Shown: positions 28,120-38,649 of the stretch, piece by piece | Position numbering within the stretch: position 1 is the stretch's first letter | Layout of the letters: each line of letters begins with the position of its first letter | Assembly: GCF_017562075.2 (NCBI RefSeq) | Contig: NC_054083.1 | Location: forward strand, 27,871,558 to 27,935,557 | DNA: 64,000 nucleotides | Direction of reading: 5' to 3' | Origin: Anopheles merus | Taxonomy: Eukaryota; Arthropoda; Insecta; Diptera; Culicidae | Notes under the pieces: model-generated | Seen by the model: the letters and a program-made list of their open reading frames with translations, nothing else | Database searches by the model: none | Told to the model about the DNA's origin: nothing | Position numbers and translations under genes: made by a program

Positions 28120-29178
28120 CGCGGGTACAGCACTGGATCTGTTGATTGAAATAAACGGTTCGTGGCGATGGCTTTACAAGACTGGGCAGACTGTCGGGTC
28201 CGGCCAGTCAGTGGGCACCCGCACTGCTCGAGCGTGAGTGACCAGGGATTAAAGCAGGTGAATAAAAACGGACCTTCGCCAAAACAAAAACGAAAAAAAA
28301 AAAAACAATGCGGTGCATGATGTGTATAGATCATGATGTTTTTTCCTTCTCCTTCTGCTGTTGGGTTATTCGCGCAAGCTTTGGCTTTGATGACGTCCGC
28401 CACAAAGGAAGATTAGAAAGTATGAAAAAGTTAGGCGTGCGAAAAAGTAAAAATGTCAATAAACTAATAGCGGGCTTACCGAGGTTGATCTACCGTCGAC
28501 ATACGTACATACCGGCTCGCTGACGCTTCCGCTGGCTGACCTGTTCAAAGGGGATCAGGTTGAAAATTAGCCTTTTTTGTTGGTTTGCTGCAAAGAAAAT
28601 TGTTCAGAAAAAGGAGAATACACAAAACATCCCGTCTTGAGGTAGTATCTTTTAGGGGGCCCTTTTTTGTGGGTCGTCCCTTTGTGATGTAGCTATTTGT
28701 CATCATTATTCATCGTGAGTGTGCTGTTGGCTGACGGTAAGATGGATGAAAACAGTAAATGAAGGTGATTTTGATGCTTTTTGTTGGTGTTTAATAATTC
28801 GTAATGGTTTAAAATTAGCAAGTATATTGTGCTGTTTAGCAAATATTTTAATGTTTTTGTTAGTGAATCTGGAGTGAGAGCTTTTTTAAGTTTTTGAATA
28901 AAATTTGTATATCAGCAATGAGTCAGGTTTATTGTAGTGTTTTCAGCCCATACTATAAATTTTTAACTTTTTTTCGTAGTTATGTTTCAATGTGAGATGT
29001 TTTTCAACAGCACAGCTGCCAAAAATATATGACAGCTGTTGAAAACCATCTCGCAAACCTCGATTAATGCTGTTTCCATTGGAAACTTACATGGAAAACA
29101 GTGTAATATGATAAACTAACCCCAAGGCAACACCGAGAGAAATGCACAGGAAAAGGAACTAGTGAAAAATTGCTAGTA
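28117..29178. other. Intergenic with one strong hairpin
   Basis: A stem-loop spans 28993-29053. No gene seen. Confidence 0.5.
28993..29053. repeat. Stem-loop, 21-bp stem
   Basis: The left arm TGAGATGTTTTTCA, a 5-base bulge, then ACAGCTG pairs with CAGCTGTTGAAAACCATCTCG at 29033-29053, with two mismatches. The loop is 14 bases. It could be a small palindromic repeat or a transcribed hairpin. Confidence 0.6.
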
Positions 29179-29333
29179 CAGTGGTTTTCAACCGTTCAAT
29201 TGGGTCAAAATTTCGCTAAATACTATAGATTGTCACACTTTCCCCAGCTCATGAACTTGTAAGGGGGAAATGCAATCCTACAATCCCATGTAGGGTGATG
29301 GGGGAAAAGCTGCAAAAAGGTCGAAAAACACTG
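29179..29333. mobile_element. 155-bp hAT-type MITE with 8-bp target duplication
   Basis: The termini are CAGTGGTTTTCAACC and the inverse CAGTGTTTTTCGACC (two mismatches). The CAGTGGTTnTCAACC form is typical of hAT ends. Flanking 8-mers are TGCTAGTA (29171-29178) and TTCTAGTA (29334-29341), a 7 of 8 match and the length expected for hAT transposition. The element is too small to code for anything. Confidence 0.85.
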
Positions 29334-29341
29334 TTCTAGTA

Positions 29342-30544
29342 AATCCTAATGTCCCTATAAATAAATAAAATTTTTTTCTATCATTTCACTAGATATTGGG
29401 CCAGATGAACTTTGTCAGCTATGTTGATATTTGTGCAAACACCTATGACGATTAATGACGAAATTTCGAGGCTGTTTTAAATTTGAATCAATACTCGAAC
29501 TCGAATATGTACGAAATTGAAATACAAATAGGGTTTAGTTTCCCGTTTTTTTTGCATTGTTTAGAGTTACATTATAGCAAATTCTCGTTCATTTCTCAAA
29601 TGTTAGAGGTTTGCTGGGGTAAAATAAGGTAGCATGATCAATTGAATCAATGTTAGTTCAAAAATATTACGTGCAAAACAAGGCATACGGGTCCATACTT
29701 CGCATGGTCCATGATATAACCTTCATTTCTACTACACATTGCTGGCACTCATCAAGAGTTACAAATTGAAGAAATGAAAGCATGAATCCGTTTCCATAAA
29801 ACAGATAACGCAAGAAGAAACACAAATTTTGCGTTTTTTTAATTCAAGAGAATAGTAACGCAAGAATAAAAACGTAATCTGCAAAACGTCGGAGCAGAAT
29901 ACAAGCCATTTCCTTCAAAACAATCAGACCTGAGAAACAACAGAAACAATTTGCTGGCTGTGTAAACTCGATTAACGCGCAGCTTCTTGGTTTGGTGCAC
30001 CATTGCCATGCCCTTTCGCTATCGTGTGCAAGTCAACAAACGTAGCTGAATGTTTCTATTTGTATCCAAGTTCCTGGGTTAACCTTCATCGTATCTTTCC
30101 CCTTATGATACATTAATTTAATTTAATTTACAATTTATTTTTGACTACAAGATGTGCTGTTGCACAAGTAAGACGGAGCTGCTCACGGTACAGAACAGGG
30201 CAAAAACACAGGAGCGCATTTTTTGTCATACCAATGCTTATTGTTTCGCTCAAAACTGGTGTGGCAGACCGATTCAGTGCACCCGTAAAGTTCCCCAAGG
30301 GGTTCTTTAATTGAGTTTCCGTTAATTATCCAAAATTTGGTTAATCATTCTCGACAGGGCGTGGGCATGGGGTGTGTTTTTAAAATTGATAGACAAACCG
30401 GTAGTAACAGCAACAGAAACGACAGCACAAAAAAGGAGAAGTAATTCACTTAGATCGAGATGTGAAAGCTCGAGAGTAACGACAAAAAAGAGGAACGGAA
30501 ATAACTTGGAACCTGAACTGGCAAAATGGCACAAAGAGCAATGG

Positions 30545-30545
<1 letters not shown>
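29342..30545. other. Intergenic, no gene seen
   Basis: AT-rich, nothing recognised. Confidence 0.55.

Positions 30546-30620
<75 letters not shown>
30546..30620. repeat. (TG)37 microsatellite
   Basis: 75 perfect bases of TG. Confidence 0.97.
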
Positions 30621-30623
<3 letters not shown>

Positions 30624-32859
30624 TAGATGTCTTACCGTTGAAATGGGTTTGCCTGCCGCGTCCTAAAGTACCCGTACTGGCAAACTGTAGCCGTCATAAT
30701 TGCGGCGTTGTCGTTGATGTAGGTTCGAAGGATTTACAGCGCATTTGAAACAAAGGGAATGAATCACCCGTGCTTGGGTGCTTTTAGGTTTGATTTTGGA
30801 AATGACCATGTCATTATTACGGCTTGGTATGCCTGGGAGTTTTCACATCTATGATTAATGAAGTTTGCTGGCAGCAATGAGCGGATGGAGGCGCATAAAT
30901 TGTGATAAATTTCGTGAAATTTCTTTTTTATTCGGTTTGGTTTGTGTTGTTGAATTAATGAATTTATTTTATTACAATTATCATCTAAAAATAAGTTATG
31001 ATGTCGAGGAGACCTGCTAAAGCATAGCATATAACAAGAAACTTTCCAGTACTATACTGTATGATACACTGCTCCTGATCTAGCGTGTTGTTTCAGTTGA
31101 GATAAATCTTCGGCAAAACGGCATCCACTTAAGCCCACGTAGCTTGTCACTCTTTGGTTCGGTAAGCCAGCGGGCCGAATTGGTTGATGAAATGATACAA
31201 ACAATGGCTGTGTGTGGTACGAACACGGAGAGTGTGTTTTCCTTCGCTGGAATACTAGAGCAAGGACCAGTGGATCAGCATGAGAAGCATATGCAAACAA
31301 GCCAAGTTAACAAGTTAACCGTGCGCTTGATGAAATGAGTGTCTGCTACCAATGCTGGGGCGAACGTGCGGGGGCACTCTGCTTGCTGCTCGGATGTCAC
31401 CTCTGTCCGTGCTGTTTGTCGTCGTTCGTCGTTCTGCGCTCTGCTCTGTAAGCAGATTATCATTACATAATTTTGCCCTGATCGGTACTGGCTATGGCGA
31501 TGGTATCAGTATATCTTCTTGAAGCACTGATCCTTCAGCGTCCAAGTGAAGGGCACAACGCACAAACCCTGAAAGCGCTTGCCAGCGCGCCAGAGCGTGG
31601 GAATGATTTTGTGAGTAATTGTTGCTCGGCAAACATGATTCTAATTTACTGAAACGATCCAAGCGACAGAGCGATGGGGATGGGGCGGTCGGGCCAGGAA
31701 AGCTGGCTGGTGCGAAGTGTTAGAGTGTAAATGTGCCAACAAAATCACACGCCGAAAAGCCAAACCGAACGAAGCGGCAGCCAAAGCACTTCCCAGAGTC
31801 GAGCCGGTGTGGACGGCTGTGGTGTGGTCGCGTTTTTGCAACCCAACCGTACCCGGCATGCTTCCGCCCAGCGTGCGAATCCTGTTTCGCTTGACAAGTG
31901 CTTGAGACCGGAGGATCAGAGACACAAATCCGGTGTTGGCTTTGTAGAGAGCCCTAGCGGCGGCTGCTGCTGCTGCTGCGTACAGAACGGAATGGAACTG
32001 CAGTGTATTGGTTCGTGCTTGGAAATCGCCGTTTCATCGCAGTGTGCTTCCCCTTCTCAGTCCTTTCAGGCCACTGCTGTCACACATTCCGCACGGGTCC
32101 GTAGTGGGTTTGGACATTCCAAATGGCATATAATTAAGTAGAGTAAGCACCGAGCTCTAGTTTGGTAGAGCATTTTCATTACATTTAGCTTAATTGAATG
32201 GCTTTCGAAGTCATCTCGGGCGGAAAGGTAAACTGTGGCCGGGGTGCGGTGGTGTCACACTTTCGCTCGTGCTTTCTGTATCTGTGCGGTCACAAGAGTT
32301 CAAGAGGCGGTCCCCGTTTGGATAGGGTAAAGGGTAGGGTGATTGGGAATTGTCATTCGTCTGCGTACGACAGGGGTGGGTCAGAGCCAGATAAATGGAA
32401 GGGCCACACCTCGTGTTGCGTGCAACATTTCACTGTTGCTGTCTGAGAGAGAGAAAGAGAGAGAGCGAGGGTGAGTGAAAACGTGTCCTTTGGTTGTTTT
32501 TGCAAACAGTTCTGGCTTACACCGATGGCGTGTTTTGGTACGATTGAGGGTCAGTGGCAAGTAGAGCGCAAATTCTGGATTGGTAATACCAAGATTTAAT
32601 GACAATTTTCCAAAGAAGTTTGGAAGGACTGTACTCGTTTTGAAAATAGCCGCATGAAGTAACGCGCATTACATTTCTGAAATTTCCATTTCTGAAGTTT
32701 TTCAATTTACTGCTATCGAGCTTGGATCGTTTACCAGTATGCTATCGGAATCGGTTGCTGCATCAGAGTAGATATTCATTCGGTCTCAAAAACGGATTTT
32801 CGACTGAAACCCGGTTTATGTACAGATCTTGGACCGTCATACATAAATAATAATTGAGC
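30621..32859. other. Intergenic, no gene seen
   Basis: Small GCT run at 31962-31979 and an imperfect GA run at 32445-32466. The frames at 31641-32141 overlap each other on both strands and lack motifs. Confidence 0.5.
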
Positions 32860-33045
32860 GATACAGGATCGCTTTAGGAGAATTAGGATCAGTTCAGGAA
32901 ATTGTATTGCTTCATGACCAGTTCCAAGATGGACTTAGCATAGGTTTCAAGACTGATGTAGGGTTGAGTTCAGTTCCCGGATCATTATGGGTACATGATC
33001 AGTTCCTAGACTAGTATGGGTCTAGGATCTGTTTCTTAACAATAG
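32860..33045 (+). repeat. Degenerate ~30-bp minisatellite array
   Basis: About six diverged units recur every 28-32 bases: GGATCAGTTCAGG, GACCAGTTCCAAG, TTCAGTTCCCGGATC, GATCAGTTCCTAGAC and GGATCTGTTTC, with TATGGGT before many of them. The unit is the reverse complement of that at 4200-4300. Confidence 0.6.
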
Positions 33046-33880
33046 GGTTTTCAAAGCTCTATCTATTCAAAGCTCATACAATGAAATTTATGTAACTTGT
33101 TGTCTCTTTAAGATGCATAGATTTTTCTACATGCTATTTAACATTCCCGTTATATTCTTTCATATTGTATTAGTCTCCCTAAGACAAATGTCTCCCTAAG
33201 GTGCGGGTCCAAAAAAATGTCGCGGCTGAAATACTAACAGTAAAAAGTTTTTTAAAGATAGGATCTCCAAAACGAACAATGTTCTCAATTTCGTACGTTC
33301 ATGTTGAAGACATTTTGACCATAAATTGTTCCAGTTACCCTCAAACTACACCATTGATCATAGATTTGGATCCAGATATTGATATGGTTTTGGTTGATAT
33401 GGTTCTAAGGGTTGTCAATTGATATGGGATCCGTTTTCAGATACTACTTGCGGACCGTTTCGAATCAAATGTTCATACTTTAACCATTATCTGTCCTTAA
33501 ACGCATTTTAAAGGATGTTATTCGTGTAATTTAAAATGATTTATTTTGAGAAAAATGTAAAATTGAAATTTATTGCAGTAGAATACAGCTCTGCAGACCA
33601 TTGAGTACATCGATTGGTGGCAAGTTTTTACACTGTTGCTTCAAGTGTATCCCGAAAAAAAAGAAGATCGTTTCCAATTCACTCCCCGAAAAGATGAAAC
33701 CGTTTAACACCTAAATTTCCATTCTGCAATATTTATGAGACGGGTAAGATAAACAGTAAAACCCCGTTTAAAACACATTGAAACATTTTAAGATGTTTAC
33801 CGTCGTGTAGCGGTAATGGTGGTAAAGGCGAACAGCGCTACACCAAAAAAAAAGCACCAAGCTTTCTCCCATTACACAGG

Positions 33881-33885
<5 letters not shown>
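33046..33885. other. Intergenic, no gene seen
   Basis: AT-rich. Further single GATC and TGATATGG words at 33360-33430 may be worn-out continuation of the minisatellite. Confidence 0.45.

Positions 33886-33918
<33 letters not shown>
33886..33918. repeat. (AG)n microsatellite
   Basis: About 33 bases of AG. Confidence 0.95.
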
Positions 33919-33923
<5 letters not shown>

Positions 33924-35724
33924 GGAAAAAGCTGGGGTTACTCGCAAGTAAGAAGGGCACCGTGCAGACGACGCAACGCGAAGCATGCCATAAAAACTCT
34001 ACCACCAATCCGTCCATGAAATATAGAATCCCATCAAGTGGATTAGCAGGATCCGTACCAAGTCCCTTCCGTTTTCGTTTTCTTTCGCCTTATAATATCG
34101 TTTAAACGGAAGCGTGCAGGTTCGGTACACATACACATGTGTGTGTGTGTGTGTTTTTTGGGTGAGAATTTCCCGGTAGTGGCAAGTGGCAGTGACGGGA
34201 GGGCATAACTAGGAAAGGTAAGTGTATTTCATGAGACCACCATTGTGAGAGTGTATTTATGGCGTATGAGATCAAAACAAATAAACTCCCTGCAGGTGGC
34301 CGTAGTAGTGATGGTGGTGGTGGGGATGCTGGTTTATGCTGACTTCTAAATTTGATGCCTTTTTGGCCGTGTGCTCTCGGTGGTTCAGTGTTGGTTCTAC
34401 AACACTGAAGATACTGAGGAAAAAACCGCAGACGATACGGTTGGCCGTTGTGGGCAGTGTGGAGTATGATTTAAACGCATATTGTGGCCTTTTCTTGACA
34501 CATTTGCGTGTGTGCTACTGTTGTTCTCGAATCGAAATATACTTCTTTTCACTTTCCGCAACACATCATATACGAGGATGGAGGGATTATTTTTATGGAT
34601 TTTTGTTTGGTTGGTTAACATTCAGCCATTCAGCAAACGTATCAAAATGATGACATTGTAAAAAGGGGCCCTCTAGGACACCGTTGTGGCGAAAAAAATA
34701 AAGCATAGAAAAGCTATATTTGTGACGCAAAAGGCAGCAAAACATAAAGCAGTTATCTAAAATCAATTATCTTCATTGTAATAAAAAAAACTGATACGTT
34801 TGCGAAATGTTCTCGCAATTGTTGAAGACGACAATAATTGAATAGAAAAGTGCGTAGAAAGAACCGGGTTTTTAGGATGATGTCTCCAACCGACTGGAAG
34901 ATGTAAAGATAAGGCGCATGACTATTGTGAAGGAAGAGATTGTCATTCACAAATGTTTGAGAATAATCAACTGAAAGCCTTTTTTATGGTATGAGCTTCG
35001 TATATTTGCTGGTGTTTGAGAAAAGCGATTGAAACCTTTCAAGATGCACTCCGGTACCAACATTGTCATGGTGTGACGTATGCAGGTACTGGAGATGACT
35101 TGAGCTGCTCTAAATCTAGAGCCCAAGTGACCCACATTCATGGGTGGAATCGTCGCAAGAGCACCGTCGGCAGTTTAGCTAATCGGTCGTGCAAACACGC
35201 CAAGACACCTTCCCCGTGAGGGGGGGGATTGTATGTTTTCACTCTCCGTTCGGACGCGTGAAAAAAGAAAGTCCATCAATCATGCGTTTCGCCGTACTCG
35301 ATTCATATTCTAAACCGTCACTCGTGGCCGACGTGGGGGAAGAAAACGGAACGATTGGTGCGATCTTAACGTCTTCATATTGCTTCGTAGGTGGAAAGAA
35401 CTCGTATAGGTAACTCGTACGACCTCTCTCTTGCCCTGCGATAACTGACCTGAACGTACACGTTTCACACACGGCACACGGGAGTGGAAATTAGCGCCTT
35501 CGTTCGTTTCCGGAGCGGAACGTCTCGGAAGCTCCAAGACACTGCGGCCCGAACGGCAACATTGTGTGGCCACCAGTCTTGTGATCGTTCTCGGATTGGA
35601 TTGGTGGGACCGTTCTCGGATTGAAGCCAACTGTAGGGGCTTGTCGCATTGCAAGGCAACGGCCCTCTGAGTCTTACAGCCAGCGTGTGTGTGTTTAATT
35701 ATTTACGCTTACGCCAGTGCAAGG
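33919..35724. other. Upstream region of the CUB gene
   Basis: TG run at about 34139-34154. CGTTCTCGGATTG is repeated at 35586-35598 and 35611-35623, just over 100 bases before the start codon. I see no TATA box. A 5' UTR exon could be present, because TCTTACAG at about 35672-35679 resembles an acceptor. Confidence 0.45.
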
Positions 35725-38423
35725 ATGAACGTGTGGTTGGTGGTTTTCTGTCTCGGTGTCCTGCACGTAAGCAGAAGCTGTTGCGCCGTACAGCAACGGT
35801 CAAATGTAACGGACGTGATTGGGAGCAGCGAGCTGGATGTGGTGCAGGCGGGAGTGCAACGCAGTGGAAGATGTGAGTTGAGTGGAAGATGGTGATGGTG
35901 GTGCAATGGAGTGGAAAATGGCACAAATCGGTGCAAAAATCTGTGGCGCCCGAAAAGAGGAAATTTGGCAAAGGGAACGTAGTGTGCCACTTTTTAATTT
36001 CTCGATTAGGTGTGATATTTTGCTACGTCGTGACTTTGGTGCTGAATGATAGTATTAAGGTTGAACTGATCATAACAATTCAAAGACGGCTTGTTCTGTG
36101 GAGCTTTTTACAAGAAAAAAAAAAAGTCAACTCTAGAAAAGCGAGGCACGTGGACTTTGAATGATGGAAATTAATTATTAAAAATGCATTTCAATCAACA
36201 ACCACTGTGCAATATCTCAGAAAAGATAATGAGTTTAATATTGATTTATGCGTTGTAACTACTATTTGACTCACTTTCAATGAATTGTAACTATATTTTA
36301 CCATCAAAGTAGTTAGCTTGTTTAACCCAAAAACCTGGGTCAACGATTGGTTGGTAACACGTTCATGCTGTGGTTCGACTTGATTCCTGAAATTGACTTT
36401 GATGTGTATGAATTGATGAATTCATCTGTACAGAAAAAGTAATTATAACGTGCCTACAGGAATTTCAAATTACAGCATTTTCAATTCATTTGATTTTACT
36501 GAAAAAACAAATTGATTTATATTGGTCGAAGCATGGGTACTGTGCATCAGAAATGTTAATATGCAACTCTTGGAAACAGCATTCAATGAAATGAACATGG
36601 CATACAAATTCAAAAGAGGATTTATAGGACAAAATTCAAATCAAATAAAACGCACAGTATAACAAAGGTTATTTCATATTTTTAAGCTTTTCTCATAACT
36701 AGACTTTATTAGGTTTGATGTCGCATGGCGCTGTCACGATAAGGGGAATGTTGTAATAGACCACAGCACGGTTCTAAAAATATTAGAAACAACAACGTTT
36801 TTTGAGTTATTAGTATTTTTGTTCCAATGTTTTTCATCATCCTGCGTGAGAGCGAGGTCCATTCCATTCCATTGATATAACCCACAAGTTCATCATAAAG
36901 TCCGGCGGGACGCGGTTGTTTTACGGTGCTGGCAGATAAGAGTTGAAATATTCGAGAGCTGGGAGCCTCCGGTAGCTGCAGTACAGAGCTATTTCACGTA
37001 CAATATTTACTCGTTCAAAAAATCGACTGCAATTCTTCGTTTTGATGGGTTTTTTTGGGTTTGCTTATTTGTTCATTTTCGGGTGCAGTTTTTCCCTTCT
37101 ACACGATTGGTCGTATTGCGAACGTACCGTGCACGTCACCCTCGGGCCTATCCGGAACCTGTCTGATTGTGGGCGAGTGCAAGGACAACGGTGGCCTAGC
37201 GTCCGGTTCGTGCAGTTCCCGCACGAATCAGGCCGTCTGCTGTGTGTGTGAGTATTGCAGTGGTCGGAAGCAGCAAGGTTTGTGATTTGTTACCCTTCAT
37301 GTACCATCCTTCTGGCAGATACGAAATCCTGCGGGGGCTCTACGGACCTCAATAGTACATACTTTACAAACTCGGGCTTCCCGGGCCCATACAATGGTGG
37401 TGGAACGTAAGTGCAATAGCTTCTGAGACGCCCCGGATATGAATGTTACTCAAGAGAGAACTGTTCGTGTTTTTTTTCACCTTTCAGCTGCACGTTTACG
37501 GTCAACCCTTCCAGCGGTATTTGTCAGCTTCGTATCGACTTCCGTTCGCTAACGCTTTCCCAGCCGACGGGCGATGGTTCGTGCACGACTGATCGGCTGA
37601 CGATCGTGGGTGGCAGCCCGGCCGTAGTGCCAATCTGTGGTGAAAATACGGGCCAACATCTGTACCTCAATTTTGCCGGCAGCAGCCCTATCTCGCTCCG
37701 CATTGCCACGAACGGTGACGTGTCGTTCAATCGGCTGTGGAACATCGAGCTGTCGCAGATTGCGTGTGCCAGTGCGGAACGGGCACCGAATGGGTGTTTG
37801 CAGTACTACACGGATGAGACGGGTGAGATCAGCAGTCTGAACTATGGGCTCGGTGAGAATCCGGCCCTCAACACGATCGGTGCCCGGGGCAGTCGGCAGT
37901 TGGCGAACACAAACTATGGGATCTGCATACGACCCGCCGCGGCAAAGTGCTCTGTTAGCTATTCCCTGGTAAGAATACTTGTGGACCGGAAGGTTCTGTC
38001 TAAAACAGGCATAAAGATGGTAAAGCAGCACGTATATTTTATTTACAGCCTCCAAACGATCGATACGCCTTTACACTGTCCGACAATGCGATCGTGATCG
38101 ATCCAACTCTGCTCGGTTCGGCCATGCTGAGTGCGACCGGGGCGGCCTGTACGACGGATTTCATCATCATACCGAACCCTACCGGCATGACCGCGGATCG
38201 GTTCTGTGGTCTTGGATTTCCGGGCGTCACGTGTAAGTATGGGACAGGGTGGCGGGTTGGTAGGATCGAAGCCGAAATGGTAACCGTTTCAGTACCGTCC
38301 ACTCCAACAGCAAGCGCCCGGCCGTTCGTCGTGTACACGGTGACCAATGGGAATGAGACGCCGGACGTAGCTAACCGAGGATTCCGATTACTGTACACCC
38401 AGAATGCTTGTAGTGCGGCGTAA
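35725..38423 (+). CDS. Secreted two-CUB-domain protein, six exons
   Basis: Exons: 35725-35872, 37089-37247, 37319-37406, 37488-37968, 38049-38232 and 38293-38423. All introns have GT...AG borders and the phases agree, giving 396 residues. Exon 1 encodes a signal peptide (MNVWLVVFCLGVLHVSRSC). Its phase joins exon 2 to give RFFPFYTIGRIANVPC, the start of a cysteine-rich module (about 64-101, ending VCCVY). A CUB domain follows from Cys107 to Cys225, with Cys133, Cys144 and RIDFRSLTLSQPTGDGSC. A second CUB-like domain runs from Cys235 (GCLQYY) to about 394 (ending RGFRLLYTQNAC). This layout is a family of extracellular insect CUB proteins of unknown function; some relatives carry proteases, but none is seen here. 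The start ATG has A at -3. Intron 1 (1216 bp) contains AGATAAG at 36934-36940, a GATA-factor site. The exon 2 donor lies inside a TGTGTG run and was chosen by GTGAGT and phase. Confidence 0.9.
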
Positions 38424-38643
38424 GGCTGTTAAAATTGAGATACGTTTTTAATACGGTTCGAGTTGAAGGATTCAAGGTGCGCGAGCGGTGCCGGTTGAAG
38501 GACTGATGGAAGCTGTTATAGAATGTGTTGATAGATGATAATTACTAAGTGCTTCTAAGATTTCTATAGCTGATATGTAACAAAACCGGGGTTTATGTTA
38601 AGATGGGAAAGGATTAAGAAATATATTGATCAATCTTTTGCCG

Positions 38644-38649
38644 AATAAA
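38644..38649 (+). promoter_or_regulatory. Poly(A) signal of the CUB gene
   Basis: AATAAA 221 bases after the stop codon of the CUB gene, in the right orientation. No earlier canonical hexamer is seen. Confidence 0.6.

Noticed and set aside
28638..28647. let-7-like word TGAGGTAGTA
   Set aside because: The rest of the mature sequence does not match and there is no complementary arm within 100 bases on either side.
37042..37285. Gene start at a hydrophobic frame just before CUB exon 2
   Set aside because: The frame crosses the acceptor at 37088 and runs into a stop past the donor at 37247. The upstream exon with matching phase explains the signal peptide better.
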